Origin: Crocinitomix sp.
Lineage (GTDB): Bacteria > Bacteroidota > Bacteroidia > Flavobacteriales_D > Crocinitomicaceae
Direction: 5' to 3'
DNA length: 64,000 nucleotides
NCBI GenBank assembly: GCA_013138735.1
Contig: WTCE01000112.1
Coordinates: forward strand, 1 to 64,000
Of the stretch, positions 18,642 to 26,273 are shown piece after piece. How positions within the stretch are numbered: the stretch's first letter is position 1; every line of letters starts with the position of its first letter. The translations under genes and the position numbers were made by a program. The notes under the pieces were generated by a model. That model did no database searches, was not told the origin of the DNA, and saw nothing but the letters and a program-made list of their open reading frames with translations.

Positions 18642-19925
18642 TTAAAAATCTTCTTTTGGAATTCCTACTATACCGAGTTCTTTCTCTAACTCTTTTTCAA
18701 TTTCTGGAGACAAAATATGCTCGATAGCTTCTGCCCCTGAATGCACATGAAAAATATCCATGGAGGTGCGCTTCAACAAATACTGTTCCCATAAACGGTG
18801 CAATCTTACAATCCGTTTACTTTCTGTCATCCCTTCTTCTGTTAGGAAATAATTATTGTTTTCGCGCCCAATAAACCCACGACGAATCAATTGATTCAAC
18901 CCCTTTTGTAATTCTGTAGTATCAAAACGGCGCACCTTTAAAATTTCGGCTGAAGCTAAGACTAAATTTAAATCATTTTCTAAATTCTGCCTTTCGTGAT
19001 AATGATAAATGGCTTTCAAGATATTTTCCAATAAGATTTTCGATTTGTTTTTGCGCGCCTTTAAATATCTTGCCAAAATCCCGCGTTTTGTTGATCCTAC
19101 AAAGGATATTAGAGTGATAATTGAAAGAATCATAACCACCCAAGGTCCAGTAGGCGTATTCGAATTGGCGTAAGAGATATAAGCCCCTAACAATCCAGAA
19201 AAAACAGAAAACACTACCGCTATGAACAACATCCGTTTCAATTTATGCGACCAAAAGCGCGCCGCCGCTGCAGGAGTTACGATTAAAGCTGACATGAGCA
19301 CAACCCCCAAGGCTTGAATGCCTGCCGCAATTGCTAAAACTGTTAATGAGGTCATTAAAAATTCTATGCTTCGCACAGGCAGTCCAATTGATTTGGCATA
19401 ATCTGAATTGAATGAAACAATAATAAAGGAGCGATAAAAAAGGATGATGGAGCCAACAATGACTGCTAAAATTACCGCGAATAAAATCAACTCATCCTTA
19501 TTAATGGCAGCAGCTTGCCCGAATAAAAAATGATTCAATCCGCCTTGATCACTATATCCTCCATTTTGGATAAAAGTGAGTAAAACAATCCCCAAAGCAA
19601 AAAAACTTGACAATACAATTCCAATTGCCGCATCTTGCTTAATTTTTGACTTATTCACAATATAATCAACCAAATAAGTGGAAAGCCATCCTGTAAAAAA
19701 GGCTCCAAAAAAGAGGTAAATCATGTTTTTTTCGCCCGCCATTATAAAGCCCAAACAAATGCCTGGCAATAATGAATGTGCAACCGCATCACCAATTAAA
19801 GAACGCTTTCGCAAATAAGCAAAACTCCCAATCAAAGCTGAAGAAGAGTTAATGCAAATCATACCAATAACTACGTAAAATACGTTAGGATCTTTGAATG
19901 ATATGAAGTCTATGAAAGTTTGCAC
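18642..19925 (-). CDS. Metal ABC transporter permease fused to a DtxR/MntR-like C-terminal domain
   Basis: Residues 1 to about 285 are an ABC-3 permease (LIGDAVAHSLLPGICLGF; LGVVLMSALIVTPAAAARF). From about residue 295 a cytoplasmic DtxR-like part follows: a winged-helix segment (ILKVRRFDTTELQKGLNQLIRRGFIGR) and a dimerisation helix keeping the metal-ligand pattern HRLWEQYL and HSGAEAIEHIL. Similar fusions occur in other Bacteroidota. The domain may sense intracellular metal and gate transport; this is inference. Confidence 0.9.
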   Translation of the reverse strand: MQTFIDFISFKDPNVFYVVIGMICINSSSALIGSFAYLRKRSLIGDAVAHSLLPGICLGFIMAGEKNMIYLFFGAFFTGWLSTYLVDYIVNKSKIKQDAAIGIVLSSFFALGIVLLTFIQNGGYSDQGGLNHFLFGQAAAINKDELILFAVILAVIVGSIILFYRSFIIVSFNSDYAKSIGLPVRSIEFLMTSLTVLAIAAGIQALGVVLMSALIVTPAAAARFWSHKLKRMLFIAVVFSVFSGLLGAYISYANSNTPTGPWVVMILSIITLISFVGSTKRGILARYLKARKNKSKILLENILKAIYHYHERQNLENDLNLVLASAEILKVRRFDTTELQKGLNQLIRRGFIGRENNNYFLTEEGMTESKRIVRLHRLWEQYLLKRTSMDIFHVHSGAEAIEHILSPEIEKELEKELGIVGIPKEDF

Positions 19926-19998
19926 GTTTTAGTCTCTAGTCGTTAGTCTCAAGTAAATAGTATTTAGTACTTGGTACTCGGTATTCAGTATTTGCCTT
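19926..19998. repeat. Degenerate low-complexity tandem words (TAGT / GTATT / GGTACT)
   Basis: The start of the gap between the ATPase and first permease genes is built of drifting short words such as TAGTCTCTAGTCGTTAGTC and AGTATTTAGTACTTGGTACT. It is non-coding, lies inside an otherwise tightly packed operon, and differs from neighbouring spacers of 0-10 bp. Confidence 0.6.
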
Positions 19999-20044
19999 TT
20001 TCATTTGATAATTGAACATTCTCCATTGCAAATTGATCATTGTC

Positions 20045-20836
20045 CTACAAATCCACATCTTTTTCACGAATTGGAAATTGATTTTCTTTAATGAGGTTTG
20101 CTACTTTTGCTAATAATGTCAACTGACCTCCGTAGGCGTTTGATAAATTTTCTTCTGTTAAAACATCTTGCGGAGTACCTTTCGCTATGAGGCGTGTATT
20201 CAATAAAACCAAATAGTCAAAATAATCTGATACGGTTTGCAAATCATGGTGAATAATGAGGACTGTTTTGCCAGTATTTCTCATTTCTTCTAAGAGACTT
20301 AAAATCGAATTTTCTGTTGCTGCATCTACTCCAACAAAAGGTTCATCCATCAAATATATATCTGCTTTTTGCGCCAAAGCTCTTGCTATAAATACACGCT
20401 GTTGTTGTCCTCCTGAAAGTTGAGCGATTTGCCGATTTCTAAATTCTGTTAGCCCTACCTTTTCAATGCATTCTTCTACAATTTCAATATCGGTATTATT
20501 GGTGCGTTTAAAAAGGTTGCCCTTGCGATAACGTCCCATCATTACAACATCAAAAACACTAGCAGGAAAATCCCAATCAACGCTTTCTCTTTGCGGAACA
20601 TAAGCAATTTTTTCGCGCATTTTAGACAGGTCTTGATTGAAAATTTTCACGTAACCACTTGAAGGTTCCAGTAAACCCATTATGGTTTTAAGCAAGGTTG
20701 TTTTACCCGAGCCATTTGGACCAATCACACCTATAATTTTACCTGCAGGAAGATCAAAGTCAACATCCCACAGAACGGGAGCACCACCGTATGTCGTTGT
20801 TAAGTTATGAACCTCTATAGCACAGTTTTCATTCAT
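20045..20836 (-). CDS. Metal ABC transporter ATP-binding protein
   Basis: The 263-residue ATPase has Walker A GPNGSGKTT near residue 38, a Q-loop (YVPQRESVDWDFP), signature LSGGQQQR, Walker B DIYLMDEPF and the H-loop in LIIHHDL. The VDWDFP segment is characteristic of ZnuC/MntB-type metal importers. It drives uptake through the two downstream permeases and lies 10 bp behind the binding-protein gene. Confidence 0.95.
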   Translation of the reverse strand: MNENCAIEVHNLTTTYGGAPVLWDVDFDLPAGKIIGVIGPNGSGKTTLLKTIMGLLEPSSGYVKIFNQDLSKMREKIAYVPQRESVDWDFPASVFDVVMMGRYRKGNLFKRTNNTDIEIVEECIEKVGLTEFRNRQIAQLSGGQQQRVFIARALAQKADIYLMDEPFVGVDAATENSILSLLEEMRNTGKTVLIIHHDLQTVSDYFDYLVLLNTRLIAKGTPQDVLTEENLSNAYGGQLTLLAKVANLIKENQFPIREKDVDL

Positions 20837-20846
20837 TTGTCAACCC

Positions 20847-21761
20847 TTATTTTAATCCGTTTACAATAATTTCTACATTGGCCTTTACCATTCCAATATA
20901 GTTTCCACCGTCAGAGTCTGGTTCACCCAATGCATCTGAATAAAGTGGACCTTCCAAGGTTAATTCGTAGCCTTTATCTTTGGCCCCGTCAACAATGGCT
21001 TGCGCGGTTTTATCAGAGGTAGATGTTTCTACAAAGATCGATTTGATTTGACGTTCAATTACAAAATCAACCATATTTGAAATATCCTTCAAGCCTACTT
21101 CTGATAATGTTGATACACCTTGAATTCCTCTTACCTCAATCCCATATCTCCGTCCGAAATACGAAAAAGCATCATGTGAAGTAATGAGCACGCGAACAGA
21201 ATCTGTAATACTGGACAATGAAATTCGAATCGACTGATCCAATTCATCCACTTTTTTCTTATAAACCTCAAAATTTTTGATGAAATAGTCGGTTGTATCT
21301 CCTTCAACACGCGCTAATTCTTTGGCAACAAATTCCATCCCACTCATCCATATTTCAAGATCAAACCATATGTGTGGGTCAAAAGAATCATCAAAATCGG
21401 CCGACTTAATGAATTTGGTTTTATCAATTCCGTCAGAAACTTTAATCACGGGCTTTTCACTACCGTATTTCTCTAACATTTCGGCCATTTTCCCTTCTAA
21501 ATGCAGACCGTTTGAAATGATTATGTCCGCTTCATCTAGCAGTTCAATATCACCAGGAGTTGGTTTATATAAATGCGGATCAGTTCCAGGCCCCATTAAA
21601 GCCGAAACTTCGGCGCTATCACCCACTATATTTTCAACAACATCCTGTATTATTCCAGTAGTTGTAACAATATGTAAAGGTCCTTTTCGTTCCTTTTCCT
21701 CAAGGCGGCAACTGGCAGCAACTACCACAATAGCCATAAAGATTGTTATTCTTTTCATCAT
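20847..21761 (-). CDS. Metal ABC transporter substrate-binding lipoprotein (ZnuA/TroA family)
   Basis: The 304-residue lipoprotein has lipobox AASC and the cluster A-I binding-protein fold. The expected metal ligands are visible: His in DPHLYKP, His in FDPHIWFD, His in TSHDAFSYFGRRYG, and an acidic ligand in EPDSDGGNY. There is no long histidine-rich loop of the sort seen in many zinc-specific ZnuA proteins, which slightly favours manganese or iron. Its start codon overlaps the DtxR gene stop by 4 bp. Confidence 0.93.
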   Translation of the reverse strand: MMKRITIFMAIVVVAASCRLEEKERKGPLHIVTTTGIIQDVVENIVGDSAEVSALMGPGTDPHLYKPTPGDIELLDEADIIISNGLHLEGKMAEMLEKYGSEKPVIKVSDGIDKTKFIKSADFDDSFDPHIWFDLEIWMSGMEFVAKELARVEGDTTDYFIKNFEVYKKKVDELDQSIRISLSSITDSVRVLITSHDAFSYFGRRYGIEVRGIQGVSTLSEVGLKDISNMVDFVIERQIKSIFVETSTSDKTAQAIVDGAKDKGYELTLEGPLYSDALGEPDSDGGNYIGMVKANVEIIVNGLK

Positions 21762-22438
21762 AATTTTGATATGAATTTTACGCCAATATTTTCGGTTACT
21801 TTTTTAGAAAGGTTGGTCTCTGGTTGATCCCCAATTCGAATGGACATTGAATCGTCAAAAGGAAATTTTTCAAGCACATCTATTTCTGTTCCTAAAGTGA
21901 GATGATGACGTTCTAAAAATTTTAGTAAGGCTAATGAATCTTCATTAACCCGTACAATTTCAACGCGCGAATTTATTGCCGCATCAATTAACTTAATCTT
22001 TGATTTACGGTAAACAATATTTCCGTCTTTATCTGGAATTGGATCTCCATGCGGATCAAATTTTGGATAGTTCAAAAAACGATCCAATGAGTCTATTAAT
22101 TTGGTTGAATCGATATGCTCTAGTTGCTCTGCAACATCATGAACTTCTTCCCAGCCAAAACTTAATTTATTCACTAAGAAAGTTTCCCATAAACGGTGTT
22201 TTCGAATAATTTGAATTGCTATTCGTTCCCCTTCCTCTGTTAAAAAACAGCCTTTGTATTTTACATACTCGACCAATTTTTTTTCAGACAACTTTTGCAA
22301 CATGTCTGTTATGGAAGATGCCTTTGTATTTAACCTGGCAGCCAAACCATTAGTTGAAACTCTTTTTTCTGTTAATCCCGAAAGGTGAAAAATCTCTTTG
22401 AGATAATTTTCTTCGCTATGGCTAAGTGATTTCATCAT
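21758..22438 (-). CDS. DtxR/MntR-family metal-dependent transcriptional regulator
   Basis: The 226-residue protein has an N-terminal winged helix (RVSTNGLAARLNTKASSITDMLQKLSEKKLVEY), the metal-binding dimerisation domain (RKHRLWETFLV, HDVAEQLEHIDS) and a C-terminal SH3/FeoA-like domain (LGTEIDVLEKFP). In DtxR proteins metal binding promotes operator binding and repression. The palindrome at 23231-23250 in front of the operon is the likely target, so the operon should be self-regulated. Confidence 0.93.
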   Translation of the reverse strand: MMKSLSHSEENYLKEIFHLSGLTEKRVSTNGLAARLNTKASSITDMLQKLSEKKLVEYVKYKGCFLTEEGERIAIQIIRKHRLWETFLVNKLSFGWEEVHDVAEQLEHIDSTKLIDSLDRFLNYPKFDPHGDPIPDKDGNIVYRKSKIKLIDAAINSRVEIVRVNEDSLALLKFLERHHLTLGTEIDVLEKFPFDDSMSIRIGDQPETNLSKKVTENIGVKFISKL

Positions 22439-23197
22439 TTATTTAGGAAGTCTTACACTTATTCCAAGCGCTTGGTAATTCATTCTGTTGGTAATGCCAA
22501 CTCCAAATGAATAGTCCAATTGAATATTGTCTTTTAGTAAATAGGTAATCCCAGCATCTGCATTGGTCACAAAATTTTGAATATTCTCATATGCCCCGTA
22601 AGATTCAATATAAGCTCCTAGCTTTTCCGTTATTGGCATTGCTAAGGAAATGGAATAAGTTAAATCGCCATCACCTGTTCCTAAATAAGTATAGCCCAAA
22701 TTATAACCCAGTCCCCATCCATTACTAAAACCATGTGAAAATAGAAGTTTATTAACTACTCCATAAACACCATCAACGGCATTTGTTCCGCTTGGTAACA
22801 CTACATGAGACATAAAGCCGATTTGTGGTTTTACGCGATCTCCTTCTGCAATTTTCCATTTAAAACCCACTTGCAAATTATCGATTAGCCAATTACTTTC
22901 TGCTCCAAAAAACACATTTTGAGAGCGGTTATTATATAAAGTGTTAACAACGCGTAACTCAAATTTATTGGCCACCGCAATTCTAAATAAGGATGTTGGC
23001 AGCATGAATGAGCGATCATTTAATCCCGTAATGTCATTCTGCGTTACTTGAATACCTATGCCAGATTCGATTTGAAACGTTCCTTTTGGAATCGTATTAC
23101 TCGATTCTGTTTGGTCTGGACGATCAGTTTGTAAAGCCTGTCCATACGTTGTAACTGTGAATAAAGTCACAATTATTACTGCTGCTATTTTAACCAT
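22439..23197 (-). CDS. Outer-membrane beta-barrel protein, transporter-like (MetA-pathway phenol family-like)
   Basis: The 252-residue protein has a signal peptide (TLFTVTTYGQ) followed by ALQTDRPDQTESSNTIPKG and alternating amphipathic strands ending in a barrel-like sequence, as in proteins named 'transporter' or 'phenol degradation MetA-like'. It is the first gene of the metal-uptake operon and its stop directly abuts the DtxR start. This suggests it passes the metal, or a chelate, across the outer membrane; that role is inferred from position. Confidence 0.82.
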   Translation of the reverse strand: MVKIAAVIIVTLFTVTTYGQALQTDRPDQTESSNTIPKGTFQIESGIGIQVTQNDITGLNDRSFMLPTSLFRIAVANKFELRVVNTLYNNRSQNVFFGAESNWLIDNLQVGFKWKIAEGDRVKPQIGFMSHVVLPSGTNAVDGVYGVVNKLLFSHGFSNGWGLGYNLGYTYLGTGDGDLTYSISLAMPITEKLGAYIESYGAYENIQNFVTNADAGITYLLKDNIQLDYSFGVGITNRMNYQALGISVRLPK

Positions 23198-23216
23198 GGT
23201 GAATTATTTATTTCTG

Positions 23217-23224
23217 TAAAGGTA
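23217..23224 (-). promoter_or_regulatory. -7-like box TACCTTTA of the metal-uptake operon
   Basis: On the minus strand TACCTTTA matches TAnnTTTG in all but the last position and lies about 20 bp before the ATG at 23197. The DtxR-type palindrome lies just upstream of it. Confidence 0.4.
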
Positions 23225-23230
23225 ACATTA

Positions 23231-23250
23231 TTTTTAGACATGCCTAAAAA
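23231..23250. promoter_or_regulatory. DtxR/MntR-type operator palindrome
   Basis: The arms TTTTTAG and CTAAAAA flank ACATGC; the 20-bp element is a perfect inverted repeat except for one base pair. It resembles MntR/TroR and DtxR operators (TTTAGG...CCTAAA). It begins 6 bp upstream of the operon's -7-like box, a position that would block RNA polymerase, and the operon encodes a DtxR-family regulator. Confidence 0.72.
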
Positions 23251-23265
23251 TTTAAATGAAGTAGA

Positions 23266-23298
23266 TTTGTTTATGTTTTAAAAAGTGATGTATCTTTG
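23266..23298 (+). promoter_or_regulatory. Promoter of ndk (-33 TTTG, -7 TATCTTTG)
   Basis: TTTG at 23266-23269 and TATCTTTG at 23291-23298 are separated by 21 bp, close to the Bacteroidota consensus arrangement. The ATG follows at 23322, giving a leader of about 18 nt. The metal operon's operator lies 16 bp upstream, in the shared divergent region. Confidence 0.65.
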
Positions 23299-23321
23299 CC
23301 CAAAATTTTAAAACGATTGCA

Positions 23322-23744
23322 ATGGCAACAAATAGAACATTTACAATGATTAAACCTGAGGCAGTAGCTAAAGGATATACTGGGAAAATCACTGATATGA
23401 TTATCGAGGCTGGTTTTACAATTAAAGCAATGAAATTGAAAGAATTGTCTAAAGAGGCTGCTAGTGAGTTCTATGCTGTGCATAACGAGCGTCCGTTTTA
23501 CGGAGAATTAGTTGACTATATGTCTGGCGGACCAATTGTTGCTATGATTTTAGAAAAAGACAACGCTGTTGCTGATTTCCGTGCTTTAGTTGGCGCAACT
23601 GATCCTGCTGAGGCAGCTGAAGGAACAATCAGAAAGACTTATGCAACTTCTAAAGGAGAAAATGCAGTTCATGGTTCAGATTCAGATGAAAATGCTGAAA
23701 TCGAATGTAACTTCCATTTTTCTGCTGAAGAGATTGTAGGATAG
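23322..23744 (+). CDS. ndk: Nucleoside diphosphate kinase
   Basis: The 140-residue enzyme transfers the gamma-phosphate between nucleoside triphosphates and diphosphates through a phospho-histidine. [11 protein letters not shown] at the start, the Kpn-loop region and the active-site NAVHGSDS with His117 are intact, and length is normal. It is a single gene with its own promoter and terminator. Confidence 0.97.
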   Translation: MATNRTFTMIKPEAVAKGYTGKITDMIIEAGFTIKAMKLKELSKEAASEFYAVHNERPFYGELVDYMSGGPIVAMILEKDNAVADFRALVGATDPAEAAEGTIRKTYATSKGENAVHGSDSDENAEIECNFHFSAEEIVG

Positions 23745-23773
23745 ATTTTCAAACTACATCATAAAATATTAAG

Positions 23774-23804
23774 AACCTAGGCGAGTAATTGTCTAGGTTT
23801 TTTT
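23774..23804 (+). terminator. Intrinsic terminator of ndk
   Basis: AACCTAG and CTAGGTT form a 7-bp stem around a 12-nt loop, followed by a T-rich tract of seven or more T's. Confidence 0.8.
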
Positions 23805-24136
23805 GTGGGTTCTCTGTGCAATTCAAGAGCACTTCGAGAGCCTCAGTATTCTTGAGTTACTCGCCTTGCTTTACGGCAGTTATTCGAAGGCGAAGAACTG
23901 ACTACAAAAAATTGCCCGCCGTTTTATTGATGCTAAATTCCACGTTTTGGTGCATACTGTGCTAGCTGTGCAGTCGCAGGATTACAAATCCAGCGAAGCT
24001 CTAAGTTAGAATTTCCATGTTCGTTATTCGAGATTCATTTTTCCTAAGCTCCAACTTTTGATCCTCATTGGTAATTCCATTTTCCAAAAAAAAAAAAAAA
24101 AACAGTCATGGGGAAACAAATAAAAAGTTTAGAAAC
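23805..24136. other. Gene-free stretch with hairpins and a 16-A tract
   Basis: No open reading frame is convincing here. The stretch holds a REP-like hairpin at 23975-23995 and a run of 16 adenines at 24087-24102. A GAGTTACTCGCC word near 23855 is complementary to the GGCGAGTAA in the loop of the ndk terminator. Composition is richer in G and C than the flanking spacers, which suggests a decayed mobile or repeat sequence. Confidence 0.5.
23975..23995. repeat. REP-like palindrome
   Basis: CGC-A-GGATT-ACA-AATCC-A-GCG is a hairpin with 8 paired bases per arm and one A/A mismatch. Palindromes built on GGATT...AATCC resemble REP elements mobilised by RAYT transposases in Bacteroidota; this similarity is from memory. 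Only one copy is in the window. Confidence 0.4.
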
Positions 24137-24267
24137 AAAAAAAACCGAGATGGCCCTACTCTTCCATCTCGGCTTATCGTTAACCGATTTCTGTTTTAAA
24201 GAAATAAAACAAATCGTGTGCTTACTCTGTTTGGGATTTTCAGCTAACTCCCTGCGTTAAATCTAAT
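24137..24267 (-). ncRNA. Candidate small RNA of about 130 nt
   Basis: On the minus strand a -7-like GACATTTG (24273-24280) is followed by a non-coding stretch with three hairpins. The first is weak (24233-24252). The second is strong, CGATTTGTTTTA with TAAAACAGAAATCG (24185-24216). The third is a terminator with a perfect 9-bp stem CCGAGATGG/CCATCTCGG and eight T's (24137-24172). No gene lies downstream that it could regulate in cis. Length and isolation fit a trans-acting RNA, with 6S-type RNA as one candidate; identity is unknown. Confidence 0.45.
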
Positions 24268-24327
24268 AGATACAAATGTCGGGGTAATAAAACCTTTTAA
24301 AAACAGTTAAAAGGCTGAATTTTGCAT

Positions 24328-24356
24328 AAAAAAAGCCCGTATTAAAACTGACTTTT
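24328..24356 (-). terminator. Weak intrinsic terminator of the gene at 24401-24958
   Basis: On the minus strand AAAAGTC can pair with GGCTTTT, including one G-U pair, around a 12-nt loop, and the stem runs into a T tract. It lies 45 bp behind the stop codon. Confidence 0.5.
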
Positions 24357-24400
24357 ATCAAAAAAAGGGAAAATTGATCAAATTTGAACGAAATAAGAGA

Positions 24401-24958
24401 TTATTCTAAACGATCTAATTTTCGGCTGCGCTTCATAGCATAAAACGAAAATCTATAGCCAACTTTAATTGAGACCCAGGCGTAATTTATTTTACTTCCG
24501 AAACCAATTTCCGTTTCTGATTGATCAAATTGCCTTTTTAAGAGTGGTCCAGCATCTAATTCTAGATTAATGCGATTTAGGGTAAAAAAGGAGAGTCCGA
24601 TTGGCGCCGAATAGAACATATAATTAGTTCCGTTAAGGGGAAGAAAGGCATTTGCTCTTAAGCCCAGATTTAAAACGAGCTTATCTCGCTTAACTCCCCA
24701 AGGGTAAAATTTAACATCAGCCCCAGCCCCTGAATATCCGCCACCAATTCCTACACGCCATTTTCTAGACAATAATAAATCGTAAGAAATTCCTCCGTAA
24801 CCTGATTTACCGCCTCCTTCTAAACTTATTGAGCTTTTAAAAACTCCCGCAAATTCCATTTTTTTTAGATCTGATCTATCCAATTCAATATTCAAAGTAG
24901 AGTCTTGCGCATGGCAAACACCGGTAAACAAAAGTATTATGACTATCGATATCTTCAT
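24401..24958 (-). CDS. Secreted, probably outer-membrane beta-barrel protein of unknown function
   Basis: The 185-residue product has a signal peptide (MKISIVIILLFTGVCHAQ) and then alternating beta-strand patterns with glycine-rich turns (SISLEGGGKSGYGGISYDLLLSRKWRVGIGGGYSG), typical of a small outer-membrane barrel. The C-terminus (KVGYRFSFYAMKRSRKLDRLE) lacks the usual terminal aromatic residue. It overlaps the preceding ABM-domain gene by 4 bp and is likely co-transcribed with it. No family recognised. Confidence 0.72.
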   Translation of the reverse strand: MKISIVIILLFTGVCHAQDSTLNIELDRSDLKKMEFAGVFKSSISLEGGGKSGYGGISYDLLLSRKWRVGIGGGYSGAGADVKFYPWGVKRDKLVLNLGLRANAFLPLNGTNYMFYSAPIGLSFFTLNRINLELDAGPLLKRQFDQSETEIGFGSKINYAWVSIKVGYRFSFYAMKRSRKLDRLE

Positions 24959-25263
24959 TTATTTTGGATAGATTCTAGTTTAATTTCAGTACTCCAGGCT
25001 TCTGGCTTTGCTGCAAACCATTCCTTTACTTTTGGCCACACCTCTCCAAATAAAGGAGTATAGCGATAAGCGTTTAACGCAGCCTCATTATCCCACACGC
25101 TATAGGTAAAGAAAACGCCTGTTTCGGCAATGTCTTTTAACAGTTTAACGCCTTGACATCCTGGTTGATTGCCTACTTGATTTTTAATTTCATTAAAATA
25201 TAGTTCAAAATCGGCACAGCGATCTGTTTTAAACGTCATTTTTACAATTCGTTGTATCGCCAT
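24955..25263 (-). CDS. Antibiotic biosynthesis monooxygenase (ABM) domain protein
   Basis: The 102-residue protein is a single ferredoxin-like ABM domain: VKMTFKTDRCADFELYFNEIKNQV, then QPGCQGVKLLKD and GVFFTYSVWDNEAALNAYR. ABM-fold dimers include cofactor-free monooxygenases and heme-degrading enzymes, and many family members have no known substrate. It lies 14 bp behind the SAM hydrolase-like gene and overlaps the next gene by 4 bp. Confidence 0.87.
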   Translation of the reverse strand: MAIQRIVKMTFKTDRCADFELYFNEIKNQVGNQPGCQGVKLLKDIAETGVFFTYSVWDNEAALNAYRYTPLFGEVWPKVKEWFAAKPEAWSTEIKLESIQNK

Positions 25264-25277
25264 CTTATTCTTAATTT

Positions 25278-26144
25278 CTAATCGGTTGGGAAAAGTGAAT
25301 CTATATTATCTTTTGATCCTTTCGGATGGAACTCCATTCGTATTGTTTCCCCTACATTTAGTCCTAATAAAGATCCTGCTCCACCTCCATTACCTGCAAC
25401 GCCTTTATTTATCGCAATTTCTAAGAATCCTGACTCATTAAATAAGGCCAATTTTTCAGCTGTTGGCACTTCATAATAGTTCTTAGAGATGTTTTCTATA
25501 AAATACTGAGAGTTTTTAAAATAAATAGTAAAGGGATTTCCGCCTCCAATTTCATTAAAGAGTTTTTCAGTAATATTTACAATTACATTGCTATATTTAT
25601 CTACGTGAATGACGGTTCCTTTGATTAGATTTTTTTCTAAAATAGGTTGTGTGGTAAACACCTTTTTAACATGATCAATCGGATCTCCTATCTCTTCTAA
25701 TTGAACCCCTTCAATCAACTTTAAAATGGTTGGAATATAAATGTAGCGGGTTGGAAACCTCAGCGCAAATTTTGAACTAAAGTCATCAATCCGAACAATT
25801 TCTTGCGCTTTTCTATAACCATTGAGCAAAGAGAATATTCCATTATCGCATCCTACAAAATAATGCCCTCCCATTTTCATGACAATAGGGTATAAATTTG
25901 ATTCGGGATTTCCAATGCTAATTTGCGGCAAAGCGTCCACTCCTAAAAAGTGAATTGTCCCTTCAGGAAAATCGCGCAGGATATTATTTACAAAAAAAGC
26001 GGCTTGAGCAATATTAAAGGGTTGAATCTCATGCGATACGTCAACAATCTTAATTTCGGACGTAGAACCATAAAGTTGCCCTTTTAATGAGGCGACGTAG
26101 TGGTCTTTTAATCCCAAATCTGTCGTTAACGTAATTATTTGCAT
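25278..26144 (-). CDS. SAM hydroxide adenosyltransferase (DUF62 / chlorinase-fluorinase superfamily)
   Basis: The 288-residue protein opens with ITLTTDLGLKDHYVASLKGQLYG and VDVSHEIQPFNIAQAAFF, the hallmark of the family that splits S-adenosylmethionine with water into adenosine and methionine. The Asp in TTDLGLKDHY and His in DVSHEI match conserved active-site residues. The C-terminal beta-barrel (FLEIAINKGVAGNGGGAGSLLGL) is intact. It heads a three-gene minus-strand unit and is divergent from the PhoH-like gene. Confidence 0.92.
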   Translation of the reverse strand: MQIITLTTDLGLKDHYVASLKGQLYGSTSEIKIVDVSHEIQPFNIAQAAFFVNNILRDFPEGTIHFLGVDALPQISIGNPESNLYPIVMKMGGHYFVGCDNGIFSLLNGYRKAQEIVRIDDFSSKFALRFPTRYIYIPTILKLIEGVQLEEIGDPIDHVKKVFTTQPILEKNLIKGTVIHVDKYSNVIVNITEKLFNEIGGGNPFTIYFKNSQYFIENISKNYYEVPTAEKLALFNESGFLEIAINKGVAGNGGGAGSLLGLNVGETIRMEFHPKGSKDNIDSLFPTD

Positions 26145-26273
26145 GTAATACGTTCTTTATGTACACGAAATTACTATTCTAAGGTGCTCGTGTACAGAGA
26201 AATTTTTAATTTTACCCAAAATTAATTTTAATTTTAAGTAAAAACGTTTAATACACCATAATTAATTAACATT

